From Hallella mizrahii (lineage in GTDB: Bacteria; Bacteroidota; Bacteroidia; Bacteroidales; Bacteroidaceae), in NCBI RefSeq assembly GCF_009695775.1, contig NZ_VUNG01000001.1:1-64000 (forward strand): DNA of 64,000 bases, in the 5' to 3' direction. Below, piece after piece: positions 1-8,291 of this stretch (position 1 is its first letter; the number at the start of each line of letters is the position of its first letter). Both the position numbers and the translations under genes were made by a program. Below the pieces are notes generated by a model. It did not search any database, had not been told where the DNA came from, and saw nothing but the letters and a program-made list of their open reading frames with translations.

Positions 1-15
1 GGAAACAAAAAAATA

Positions 16-50
16 GTCCGCTCGACTCTAGATTGAGAGTTGAAGCGGAC
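16..50 (-). terminator. Intrinsic terminator of the TPM-lemA unit
   Basis: The arms at 16-29 and 36-50 pair over 14 bp with one bulged A and one G-T pair. Read on the minus strand, the hairpin is followed by a run of seven T (A run at 7-13 on the plus strand). It lies about 40 nt beyond the lemA stop codon, so it most likely ends that transcript. Confidence 0.8.
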
Positions 51-88
51 AAGCTTTTGTATGAATATTTCAGGAAAAGGAGAAATGA

Positions 89-685
89 TCACTCATTGAA
101 GTTGAGCTCCGGTGCCTTTTCCGCACCTGCTGCAGCCTCAAACTTTTCCATGCGATTGAAGCCGAACATACCGGCAAAGATCACATTGGGGAAGGTGCGC
201 ACATCCTGATTGTATTTCTGCACAGCCTCGTTGTAATTTTGTCGAGCATAGTTGATGCGGTTCTCCGTGCCCTCCAGTTGTATTTGCAGACTATGGAAGT
301 TTTGGTTCGCCTTCAGTTCGGGATAGCGCTCCGCGACTACCATGAGTTTGCCGAGCGCCTGCGAGAGCTGCCCCTGTGCGGCCTCAAACTGTTTGATTTT
401 CTCGGGTGTGAGATTGCTGGCATCAAGTTTTATCTGCCCCACGGAAGCTCTTGCCTTGGTGACTTCCTCAAAGGTCTGTCGTTCATGCTTGGCATAGGCC
501 TGCACCGTTTTGGCGAGATTAGGAATGAGATCGGCACGCCGCTGATAAGTAGCCTGCACGTCGGCCAACGCCGTAGTGGCCGTTTCCTGTTTTTCAACCA
601 TACCGTTATAGGTACTGCAAGCGCCAATACCAAACAATACTATCACCGCGACGATGATGAGCATGATCAAAGTACTTTTCTTCAT
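89..685 (-). CDS. lemA: LemA family protein
   Basis: This 198-residue protein has one N-terminal membrane segment (about residues 5-22), then a long, mostly helical body rich in Gln, Ala and Lys. The pattern QxTATTALADVQATYQRRADLIPNL after the membrane segment is the LemA signature. LemA proteins are membrane-anchored helical bundles whose biochemical role is poorly defined. The gene follows a TPM-domain gene with 35 bp between them, a common pairing that suggests the two act together at the membrane. A Cys at residue 23 sits near the end of the hydrophobic stretch, so a lipoprotein is conceivable, but a transmembrane anchor is the usual LemA arrangement. Confidence 0.9.
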   Translation of the reverse strand: MKKSTLIMLIIVAVIVLFGIGACSTYNGMVEKQETATTALADVQATYQRRADLIPNLAKTVQAYAKHERQTFEEVTKARASVGQIKLDASNLTPEKIKQFEAAQGQLSQALGKLMVVAERYPELKANQNFHSLQIQLEGTENRINYARQNYNEAVQKYNQDVRTFPNVIFAGMFGFNRMEKFEAAAGAEKAPELNFNE

Positions 686-720
686 ATTGATACGATTTAG
701 TTATAATTTTCATGATGATA

Positions 721-1548
721 TTACCATCCACCACCGGCTCCGCCGCCGCCAAAGCTGCCACCTCCGAAGCTGCCACCGCTGAAGCCTCCACCGGATTCAC
801 CGCCGAAGCCTCCTCCGCCACCAAAGATGAAGGGCGGGAACCAGTCGTCATCATCACGACGGTGCCGGCGTTTCTTCTTAGGATGATACCATCCGAGTTT
901 GACCAGCAACAGCATGATGAGTTGATAAATCGGAAAGCCAAAGCAAACCAAAAGAACAAAAAGGATCGTGAGCCACGAGACTTCATCGTCTTCGGAACCG
1001 ATTTCCTCGCCATCAACGACGGCCTTTCCTGTTTTGAACTTAGAGTAGAGCGCCTGTGCCGTAGAGCAGACAGCGGCATCGATGTCGTTGACCTTCATAT
1101 TCTTGACGATGCACTGCCGGGCTATGTCGTCGCACTCTACGTCGGTCAGATCAGCTTCAAGCCCCTTACCCGGTGCAATGAAATAGCGACGGTCACCCAC
1201 AGCCAGGACGATGACCAACCCGCGCCGGTCCTTCTTCGTCCCCACTCCATAATGGTTGCCGATGTCTTCAGCCATACGGAAACAATCAGCGTCTTTGACA
1301 TGCCCCACGACCACGAAGACCGTCTGAATGCCGCATTCGGTCTGCAAGCGACGGAAACAGACATCAGCAGAGTCGCGCATGGAGGGCGACATGAGCCCCT
1401 CTGGGTCGCAGACATAGCGGTTGCGATCCTGCAAGTGCACCATCGGTACGTCATCAGCTGTCCACACCTTAGCCGAGACAGGTTGGGCAAAGAGCCAAAA
1501 CAAGATGACGATCATTTGCACAAAGAAACTTTGACGAAGCTGTTTCAT
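721..1548 (-). CDS. TPM domain membrane protein with glycine-rich tail
   Basis: The protein has 275 residues: a signal peptide (1-26), a TPM domain (about 40-165), a transmembrane segment (about 193-217), a short basic and acidic patch, and a tail of about 30 residues made almost only of Gly, Ser and Phe. This is the usual layout of TPM proteins of the YgcG type. TPM domains have been linked to photosystem repair and weak phosphatase activity in plants; the bacterial role is not settled. It is the first gene of a two-gene unit with lemA and has its own promoter just upstream. Confidence 0.88.
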   Translation of the reverse strand: MKQLRQSFFVQMIVILFWLFAQPVSAKVWTADDVPMVHLQDRNRYVCDPEGLMSPSMRDSADVCFRRLQTECGIQTVFVVVGHVKDADCFRMAEDIGNHYGVGTKKDRRGLVIVLAVGDRRYFIAPGKGLEADLTDVECDDIARQCIVKNMKVNDIDAAVCSTAQALYSKFKTGKAVVDGEEIGSEDDEVSWLTILFVLLVCFGFPIYQLIMLLLVKLGWYHPKKKRRHRRDDDDWFPPFIFGGGGGFGGESGGGFSGGSFGGGSFGGGGAGGGW

Positions 1549-1580
1549 GCCATTTTGAGCCTTTTAGCGTATGATTACTG

Positions 1581-1609
1581 CAAATATAATGAATTTCGAT
1601 GAAGAGCAA
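1581..1609 (-). promoter_or_regulatory. Promoter of the TPM-lemA unit
   Basis: On the minus strand a -7 element TATATTTG (plus 1581-1588) is preceded, 18 nt further upstream, by TTG (plus 1607-1609). This fits the Bacteroidota sigma-ABfr consensus. It lies 33 nt upstream of the start codon at 1548. Confidence 0.55.
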
Positions 1610-1693
1610 GGACAATCGCAACAAATAATAACAACTTTTCATAAGTAATCATAGTTTTAGAAAGGAAAAAGACAGCAATCATGAAAATTTGAT

Positions 1694-1701
1694 TATCTTT
1701 G
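1694..1701 (+). promoter_or_regulatory. -7 element of the SGNH hydrolase gene
   Basis: TATCTTTG matches the Bacteroidota -7 consensus TAnnTTTG and lies 42 nt before the ATG at 1743. No convincing -33 TTTG is visible at the expected spacing. Confidence 0.5.
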
Positions 1702-1742
1702 CACAGAAATCATCTACGAAACATCTCTAAAAAACACCATCT

Positions 1743-2630
1743 ATGACCAAAATCATGAAGTCCATGACAAACGTTTCATGGCGACAATCCCTCAAGACTT
1801 TAGCCCTCACCGCGGCACTGTCAGCCACGATGCTCACCACACAGGCACAGCAAAGATCCCTCACACCCCCTACCCTCACTCCACTGACCAGCCTCAAGGG
1901 CATCCATCCATGGTGGGGCGCACGTGTAGCTTTCTTCGGTGACTCACTGACCGACCCGCGCAACAATGGTTCGAAGAAGAAATACTGGAACTATCTGCAA
2001 GAGATGATTGGCATAACACCTTATATATATGGTGTCAGCGGACGGCAATGGAACGACATTCCGCGGCAAGCCCAGGCACTGTTGTCAGACCACGGTCGCG
2101 ACTTCGATGCCATTGTCATTCTCATGGGTACCAACGACTATAACCATGGAGTAAAAATCGGACAATGGTACGACGAGAAGGACACCACCGTCTATGCTGC
2201 CGTAGGACAACCCAAGACGCTCGTCAAGCGCCGCTACCGCACGATGAGTTACGATGCCCAAACCTACCGCGGCCGCATCAACATTGCGATGAAAATGCTG
2301 AAGGACAGCTTCACCACCAAACAGATCGTGTTGCTCACTCCCATTCATCGCGCCATCTTCGACCCCAACGACAAGAATGTGCAACCCGATGAACGCATAC
2401 ATAACAGCTGTGGCGAATATATCGACGCCTACGTTTCGAGCGTCAAGGAAGCCGGCAACGTGTGGAGCATACCCGTCATCGACCTCAATGCCGTCAGTGG
2501 TCTTTATCCGCTCATCAACGGCACCACCTATTACCACAACCCACACGACCTGCTCCACCCCAATGATGACGGACACATAAGGTTGGCTAAGACACTGGTA
2601 TGGCAGCTGTTGTCTCTGCCAGTGTTGTGA
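1743..2630 (+). CDS. Secreted SGNH/GDSL-type hydrolase
   Basis: The 295-residue protein begins with a signal peptide ending near the Ala-Gln pair at about residue 35. Block I is FFGDSLTD (nucleophile Ser), block III is MGTNDYNHG (Gly-x-Asn-Asp), and block V is HPNDDGH, giving the Asp and His of the triad. A likely oxyanion Gly lies in GVSGRQWND. SGNH hydrolases of this size in Bacteroidota usually deacetylate or de-esterify glycans, but the substrate cannot be read from sequence. In-frame Met codons at residues 5 and 8 are alternative starts; the signal peptide is complete from any of them. It is a single-gene unit convergent with the cyclophilin gene. Confidence 0.85.
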   Translation: MTKIMKSMTNVSWRQSLKTLALTAALSATMLTTQAQQRSLTPPTLTPLTSLKGIHPWWGARVAFFGDSLTDPRNNGSKKKYWNYLQEMIGITPYIYGVSGRQWNDIPRQAQALLSDHGRDFDAIVILMGTNDYNHGVKIGQWYDEKDTTVYAAVGQPKTLVKRRYRTMSYDAQTYRGRINIAMKMLKDSFTTKQIVLLTPIHRAIFDPNDKNVQPDERIHNSCGEYIDAYVSSVKEAGNVWSIPVIDLNAVSGLYPLINGTTYYHNPHDLLHPNDDGHIRLAKTLVWQLLSLPVL

Positions 2631-2660
2631 CAGCCGACAATACGAAAAGGCAAGAACCGA

Positions 2661-3359
2661 TCACTTAATGACCGAGGCTTTGATGATTCTCACATCCTCC
2701 AGCGGACGGTCGTACTCATCGGTAGCCACATGATCGATGGCATCCACCACATCCATTCCTTGGATCACCTGTCCGAAGACAGTGTACATGCCATCGAGAT
2801 GGGGCGTACCGCCGATGGTCTTGTAATACTCGCGAATCTCCGGCGTAAACTTCACGGCACCATGCGTCAATGAATCCGTCTTGTGCTGAATGCGGTCGAG
2901 CGACTTGTCGGAATAGGTCCGTCCCCATACAATATAGAAATGCGCACCTCCGGAAGCCCGCTGCGGATTGACGCTGTCGGGCTCTCTTGCAGCAGCCAGA
3001 GCTCCCCGCTTGTGAAAATACTGAGGATAGCGGAACTCAGCAGGCACGGTATACCCCAGGTCATAATCGCCCAACTGCGCGCCCGGCTTAGCGTGGCGCG
3101 AGGTAGAGTCGCCCGCCTGAATCATGAAATCGGCGATGACCCGGTGGAAGAGAATGCCATTGTAATAACCCGAGCGCACCACCTTGAGGAAATTGTCGCG
3201 GTGGAGCGGTGTCTCGTTGTACAGTTCCACTACGATATTGCCTTTTGTCGTCTGCAACATTACCTGATGGCGCACGGTGTCGGTCTTTGTCTCTCCCTGT
3301 GCCCATGTTGCCGACACAGCGAAGAGCATGAGCGTCAATAACAATGCAATTTTTTTCAT
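2661..3359 (-). CDS. Exported cyclophilin-type peptidyl-prolyl isomerase
   Basis: This cyclophilin should isomerise peptidyl-proline bonds in proteins outside the cytoplasm, since a signal peptide (1-20, ending TWAQ) precedes the domain. Recognisable cyclophilin blocks are ILFHRVIADFMIQAGD with the catalytic Arg, a central SGGAHFYI block matching the usual SxxSQFFI, and VFGQVIQGMDVVDAI near the C-terminus. The insertion around the YFHKRGALAAAR segment is usual in Bacteroidota members. I chose the ATG at 3359; an in-frame GTG two codons upstream is less likely. The gene stands alone and is convergent with the SGNH hydrolase gene, 30 bp apart. Confidence 0.9.
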   Translation of the reverse strand: MKKIALLLTLMLFAVSATWAQGETKTDTVRHQVMLQTTKGNIVVELYNETPLHRDNFLKVVRSGYYNGILFHRVIADFMIQAGDSTSRHAKPGAQLGDYDLGYTVPAEFRYPQYFHKRGALAAAREPDSVNPQRASGGAHFYIVWGRTYSDKSLDRIQHKTDSLTHGAVKFTPEIREYYKTIGGTPHLDGMYTVFGQVIQGMDVVDAIDHVATDEYDRPLEDVRIIKASVIK

Positions 3360-3481
3360 AGTCACTGATTAGAATTCTGATAACATGTGGTAAAATTACA
3401 CAATCCTCGTTTAATTTTGGTCGTTTTTTCCCCAAAAATACTAAATTTTAAGATTTAAAAGGCTTAAGCGGTTGAAAAGAC

Positions 3482-3512
3482 TTTGCCGTTTAAGATAAAT
3501 AGCCTAAATTTG
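3482..3512 (+). promoter_or_regulatory. Promoter of the exporter operon
   Basis: TTTG at 3482-3485 and TAAATTTG at 3505-3512 are separated by 19 nt, matching the Bacteroidota -33/-7 pattern. The first gene starts at 3598. No other promoter is evident before the next four genes, so it probably drives all five. Confidence 0.6.
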
Positions 3513-3597
3513 CATGTGATAATATAATCCATAAGGCGTGGAGAAGATACCATCATCCACTTCTTTACAACTCACTATTAAAAGGACAACAAAAATC

Positions 3598-4467
3598 ATG
3601 AAGAAGATCATCATTCCGCTCGTCATAGTCGTATTATTGCTATTGGGAGGCATTGCCTGGCTCTATACCAGCCTGAACAAACAGAAGGAGGAGAACAAGG
3701 AAATGGTACAGCTTGCCGACTTGGACAAGAAGGAGATGGAAAACGAATACCAGCAGTTCGCCAATCAGTACGGCGAGATGAAGACCCAGATCAATAACGA
3801 CTCCATCATCGCCCAACTGACCCAAGAGCAGGAGCGTACCCAAAAGCTGTTGCAGGAGCTGCGCAACACCAAGAGCACGGATGCCCGTGAGATCGCACGA
3901 CTCAAACGCGAACTGGCTACGGTGAGAGCCGTACTGCGCAGCTATGTCATCCAGATCGACTCGCTTAACCGCGCCAATGAGCATCTCACAGCAGAAAACA
4001 CACGAATAAAAGGACAATACGATCAGGCCACCCAGCAGATTGCCGGACTCAACAGCGAGAAAGCCGGACTGGCCGAGAAAGTAGCCATCGCCGCACAGCT
4101 TGATGCAACCGGCATCAACCTCTCGGCCATGAGCAAACGTGGCAAGGCAACGAAGAAAATCAAGAAAGCCAAGGCTCTGCAAGTCTCCTTCTCTATTGCA
4201 AAGAACGTCACGGCTGCCAGCGGCATGAAGACCGTATATGTCTGCATCAACACACCTACAGGAGCACTGCTTTCGGGCGGCGGCTCGTTTAACTACGAAA
4301 ACCGTACAATTCCCTGCACCATGAAACGTACAGTGGAATACAACGGCAACGAGACACCCGTCACCCTCTTCTACAATATCGGGCAGGCACTGGAAGGCGG
4401 TACCTACCGCGTGAGTATCTTTGCCGACGGCAACATGATCGGCTCGCACAGCTTCACGCTGGAATAA
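3598..4467 (+). CDS. Membrane-anchored coiled-coil protein, function unknown
   Basis: I do not recognise a named family. The 289-residue protein has a single N-terminal transmembrane segment (about 3-20), a charged coiled coil of about 140 residues rich in Gln, Glu, Lys and Leu heptads, a Lys-rich hinge (GKATKKIKKAK), and a C-terminal beta-rich domain of about 90 residues ending GSHSFTLE that resembles an Ig-like fold. This start is preferred over an in-frame ATG 60 bp upstream because the upstream peptide is polar and would bury the membrane anchor. It heads the operon with TolC, HlyD and two permeases, so it may brace or regulate the exporter in the periplasm; that role is inferred. Confidence 0.7.
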   Translation: MKKIIIPLVIVVLLLLGGIAWLYTSLNKQKEENKEMVQLADLDKKEMENEYQQFANQYGEMKTQINNDSIIAQLTQEQERTQKLLQELRNTKSTDAREIARLKRELATVRAVLRSYVIQIDSLNRANEHLTAENTRIKGQYDQATQQIAGLNSEKAGLAEKVAIAAQLDATGINLSAMSKRGKATKKIKKAKALQVSFSIAKNVTAASGMKTVYVCINTPTGALLSGGGSFNYENRTIPCTMKRTVEYNGNETPVTLFYNIGQALEGGTYRVSIFADGNMIGSHSFTLE

Positions 4468-4515
4468 GGACCTCACGGTCCGAACAAAGACACGGATAAA
4501 CGTCAGTAAACAGAT

Positions 4516-6030
4516 ATGAGAAAGTTCACTTTCGCCATTTTACTTTCAGGATGCGTACTGGCCGCCCACGGACAGACCGTGCTGACACTGGACAGTTGCC
4601 GGGCTTTGGCCCTCCGCAACAACAAACAGATCAATGTCTCACGGCTGGGAAAAGAGGTGGCAATGAACACCCGCAAGGCAGCACGTACGAAATACCTGCC
4701 AAAAGTGGATGTTCTGGCCGGTTATGAGTTTACCAGCCGCGACATCAACTTGCTGAGCAATAAGCAAAAGAACCTGCTCAACAACATGGGCACCAACCTC
4801 GGCACACAGGTCAGCGGAGATCTGCAAAAAGGCATTTCCGAGAAGATGACCGAACTTGTCAAGCAAGGAGCCATCAGCATGGAACAAGCCCAGCAGATTG
4901 GGGCTATGATGCAACAGGCAGGCGCACCCGTCGGACAGTATGCTGCCGGGCTCGGCAACACGATAGGCCAACAGATTGTCGATGCTTTCCGCACCGACAC
5001 AAAAAACGTTTTCGGCGGTGCCGTCATCCTGCGCCAGCCTATCTTTATGGGTGGAGCCATCAAGGCCGCCAACGCCATTGCCGACATAATGGAAGAAATG
5101 GCAGGCAACGACGAGAGCCTAAAGACTCAGGGAACAATCTATGACATCGACAAGGCCTACTGGACTGTCGTATCCCTCAAACATAAACAAAAGTTGGCAT
5201 ACAGCTATCGCGATCTGGTGAAAAAGCTTGATGACGACGTCAAGAAGATGATCCGTCAGGGTGTAGCCACAAAGGCCGACGGTCTGAAAGTAGACGTAAA
5301 GGTCAATGAGGCAGAAATGGACATCACCCGTGTCGACGATGGTGTAACACTGGCCAAGATGTTGCTTTGCCAGCTTTGTGGCATCCCAATGACCGACAAG
5401 ATCACACTGGCAGACGAGGACAGCAACGGATTGGAAAAGAGCAACGTCCGATACACCGATTATCAGCCCGACTCCACCTTCTCAAGTCGCCCTGAAGTAC
5501 GCCTGCTTCAAAATGCGGTGGATCTGAGTGAGCAAGGCACTAAAGTCATACAAGCCGAATATCTGCCTCACGTTGCACTGACAGGCGGATATATGATCAC
5601 CAACCCCAATGTCTACAACGGATTTCAGAAACGCTTCTCTGGCGTGTGGAACGTAGGCATCACCGTGCAGATGCCGGTATGGAACTGGTTTGAGGGACGC
5701 TACAAAGTCAGAGCCTCGCAGGCTGCCACCAGCATGGCACGCATGGAACTGAGCGACGTGCAGGAGAAGATCAACCTGCAGGTGACCCAAAGCCGTTTCA
5801 AGGTGAAAGAAGCCCGTAAGCGTCTGACCATGGCCAACAACAATGTCAAAAGTGCAGAAGAAAACCTCCGATGCGCACAAGTGGGATTCCGCGAAGGCGT
5901 CATCCCCTCTACCGATGTCATGGCCGCACAGACGGCATGGCAGAAAGCCCACAGCGACAAGATCGACGCAGAGGTGGACCTGCGTGTCAGCGAGGTGAAC
6001 CTGGAAAAAGCATTGGGTATACTCGAATAA
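4516..6030 (+). CDS. TolC-family outer membrane efflux protein
   Basis: The 504-residue protein starts with a signal peptide (1-19, ending AAHG) and carries two outer membrane efflux protein repeats. Each repeat shows the long amphipathic helices and the conserved stretches LTLDSCRALALRNNK near the N-terminus and LRCAQVGFREGVIPSTDVMAAQTAW near the C-terminus. An unusual Gln/Gly/Met-rich segment (about residues 80-160) lies before the first strand pair. TolC proteins form trimeric channels across the outer membrane for tripartite pumps. The gene lies 48 bp after the coiled-coil gene and 35 bp before the adaptor gene, which completes the envelope-spanning path. Confidence 0.92.
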   Translation: MRKFTFAILLSGCVLAAHGQTVLTLDSCRALALRNNKQINVSRLGKEVAMNTRKAARTKYLPKVDVLAGYEFTSRDINLLSNKQKNLLNNMGTNLGTQVSGDLQKGISEKMTELVKQGAISMEQAQQIGAMMQQAGAPVGQYAAGLGNTIGQQIVDAFRTDTKNVFGGAVILRQPIFMGGAIKAANAIADIMEEMAGNDESLKTQGTIYDIDKAYWTVVSLKHKQKLAYSYRDLVKKLDDDVKKMIRQGVATKADGLKVDVKVNEAEMDITRVDDGVTLAKMLLCQLCGIPMTDKITLADEDSNGLEKSNVRYTDYQPDSTFSSRPEVRLLQNAVDLSEQGTKVIQAEYLPHVALTGGYMITNPNVYNGFQKRFSGVWNVGITVQMPVWNWFEGRYKVRASQAATSMARMELSDVQEKINLQVTQSRFKVKEARKRLTMANNNVKSAEENLRCAQVGFREGVIPSTDVMAAQTAWQKAHSDKIDAEVDLRVSEVNLEKALGILE

Positions 6031-6065
6031 ACTATCAACGAGCCATTTAGAAAAAACATATAGAG

Positions 6066-7061
6066 ATGTCAGCAAAATCACAACATAACAACATACTGCT
6101 TGCCGTGCTCGGATTCACTGTAGCAGTGGCGATCGTAGGTGTCATTGGTTTCTTCGCCTTCGGCAAGACCGACGAGATTATTCAGGGCGAAGTGGAAGTC
6201 GGCGACTATCGCGTCAGCTGCAAACTGCCGGCGCGTATCGAGGAAATACGTGTCAAAGAAGGCGACTACGTGCATGTAGGCGACACGCTTGCCATCCTGC
6301 AGATTCCTGAGGCCAACGCACAACAGAAAGTGGCGGAAGCCACTGAGGGAGCCACTCAGGCTATCAGCGATCTGACCGATGAGGGCGCACGCAAGGAACA
6401 GATCCAGAGTGCCTACGACCTGATGCAGCAGGCTATAGCCGCTGAGGACATCGCACGGAAGACTTACACACGTATGCAAAACCTCTACAACGAGGGCGTG
6501 ATGAGTGCACAAAAACGCGACGAGGCTCTGGCAGCCTTCAAAGCTGCTGAAGCACAAGTGAAAGTGACGCAAAGCCAGTATCAGCTGGCCAAGAGCGGTG
6601 CACGCAAGCAAGAGAAGATCGCTGCCGCCAAAAACACTCAGGCAGCCAAAAGTGCCGTTGATGTCGTCAAGTCAATTCTGAGAGAGACCGTGCAGATCTC
6701 TCCCGTAGAGGGCGAGGTCAGCGATGTCTACCCAAAGGTTGGCGAGTTGGTGGGCATGGGCTCACCAATCATGAACATCAACATCATGTCGGACATGTGG
6801 GGAACCTTCAACGTGCGTGAAGACCAACTGAAAGGTTTGAAGGTCGGCGACGAGTTTACCGCTTTCTCTCCAGCTTTCAACAAAAACGTAAAGATGAAAG
6901 TCTACGACATCAAGGACGAAGGTTCCTATGCCGTATGGAAAGCCACAAAAAGCAACGGACAGTATGACTTGAAGACCTTCGAGGTGAAGGCTCACTTTGT
7001 CAACAAGTTCGATGGACTGCGTCCTGGCATGTCGCTGATTATCAAGAACACTAAGAAATAG
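6066..7061 (+). CDS. HlyD-family periplasmic adaptor subunit
   Basis: The 331-residue protein has an N-terminal transmembrane anchor (about 11-32), a biotinyl-lipoyl-like half (VEVGDYRVSCKLPARIEEI, VKEGDYVHVGDTLAILQIP), an Ala/Gln-rich coiled-coil hairpin (about 80-195), the second lipoyl half (ISPVEGEVSDVYPKVGELV) and a C-terminal beta barrel. This is the membrane fusion protein that links inner membrane permeases to TolC. Its position between tolC and two ABC-2 permease genes supports a tripartite exporter, 9 bp from the first possible start of the next gene. Confidence 0.93.
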   Translation: MSAKSQHNNILLAVLGFTVAVAIVGVIGFFAFGKTDEIIQGEVEVGDYRVSCKLPARIEEIRVKEGDYVHVGDTLAILQIPEANAQQKVAEATEGATQAISDLTDEGARKEQIQSAYDLMQQAIAAEDIARKTYTRMQNLYNEGVMSAQKRDEALAAFKAAEAQVKVTQSQYQLAKSGARKQEKIAAAKNTQAAKSAVDVVKSILRETVQISPVEGEVSDVYPKVGELVGMGSPIMNINIMSDMWGTFNVREDQLKGLKVGDEFTAFSPAFNKNVKMKVYDIKDEGSYAVWKATKSNGQYDLKTFEVKAHFVNKFDGLRPGMSLIIKNTKK

Positions 7062-7109
7062 CACAAAAGATTGAAAGAGAATAACCTCTACACCTATCGC
7101 CCCAAGAGC

Positions 7110-8288
7110 ATGACACTCCACGAGGTCCTCTCCCGCATCTATCACATCTCGCTGCGGGAGGTGGGGATCATGCGCCAAAATCCAATCTACGGATTCTGCA
7201 CGGTGATTTTTCCCATTGTCGTCATCATCTTTTTCACCACACTCATGGCAGGCGGACAGCCTACCGAGATGCCTATCGGCATTGTTGATCAGGACAACAC
7301 CACGACCACCCGCGCAATGGTAAGGCAACTCGACGCCTTCCAGTCGTCGAAGGTCGCAGGCTATTATCCCAATGTCAACGCAGCCCGCGAGGCCATTCAG
7401 CGCAACGAGATCTTTGCCTTTCTTTACATCCCCAAAGGCACAACAAGCGGACTGATGACGAGTACCCAACCTAAGGTGTCGTTCTATTATAGCAATGTGA
7501 CACTTGTGGCAGGTAATATGCTCTTCAAGGATTTGAAGACCATCTGCACGCTGGGCTCGGCGGCTGTCGGAAAGACCAAACTACAGGCAATAGGAAAGAC
7601 CGACGATGAGGTGCGCACCTTTCTCCAGCCCATCGCCGTGGATACCCATCTGATCCAGAATCCTTGGGTAAGCTACAACATCTATCTGACCACCAGCATG
7701 GCACCGGGTGTGCTCATGGTCTTCATCTTCCTGCTCACCCCTTACTCCATCGGCACAGAGTTGAAGTTCAAACGCTCACGCCAACTGATGAAGATGGCGG
7801 GCAACAATATCTACATTGCCATTGCGGGCAAGATACTGCCAATGACGCTGCTCTTCCTTACAATGATGTATGGCTTTGAGTTCTACATCTTCCACACACT
7901 CGACTTCCCGCATCCGGGTGGTGTCATACCTTTACTGTTGATGGGACTCCTCAGCGTGCTGGCCTGTCAGGGATTCGGCATCTTTGCCTTCGGACTGATG
8001 CCCTCCCTGCGCATGTCAATCTCGATCAGCGCACTGTGGTCGGTACTGAGTTTCTCCGTAGCCGGTGCCACCTATCCGCTATCGGCCATGGATCCTGAGA
8101 TACAGTCCCTGGCACAGTTGTTCCCCCTGCGCCATTATTTCATGTTGTATCAGATGTGTGAGTTCAATGGCTACCCGCTGTCTTACGCCTGGTTCAACAT
8201 TATGTTCCTGTTGATGATAGCCGTGCTGCCCATCTTCACGTTAAGAAATATCAAGAGGGCAATGCTGGTATATGTATATATTCCCTAA
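7110..8288 (+). CDS. ABC-2 type permease, first of two
   Basis: The protein (392 residues from this ATG) has one N-terminal membrane segment, a periplasmic domain of about 180 residues, and five further membrane segments, the layout of ABC-2 permeases of the YhhJ/YbhR type. The motif PLRHYFMLYQMCEFNGYPL near the end is typical of the family. An in-frame TTG at 7071 would add 13 residues; I prefer the ATG because the family usually begins close to the first membrane segment. It most likely pairs with the next gene as a heterodimeric inner membrane channel. No ATP-binding subunit is encoded in the operon. Confidence 0.88.
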   Translation: MTLHEVLSRIYHISLREVGIMRQNPIYGFCTVIFPIVVIIFFTTLMAGGQPTEMPIGIVDQDNTTTTRAMVRQLDAFQSSKVAGYYPNVNAAREAIQRNEIFAFLYIPKGTTSGLMTSTQPKVSFYYSNVTLVAGNMLFKDLKTICTLGSAAVGKTKLQAIGKTDDEVRTFLQPIAVDTHLIQNPWVSYNIYLTTSMAPGVLMVFIFLLTPYSIGTELKFKRSRQLMKMAGNNIYIAIAGKILPMTLLFLTMMYGFEFYIFHTLDFPHPGGVIPLLLMGLLSVLACQGFGIFAFGLMPSLRMSISISALWSVLSFSVAGATYPLSAMDPEIQSLAQLFPLRHYFMLYQMCEFNGYPLSYAWFNIMFLLMIAVLPIFTLRNIKRAMLVYVYIP

Positions 8289-8291
8289 GCC

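Noticed and set aside
712..1602. 296-codon plus-strand frame opposite the TPM gene
   Set aside because: It starts within the Gly-rich coding tail of TPM and shows Ala/Thr repeats that are the mirror of that tail.
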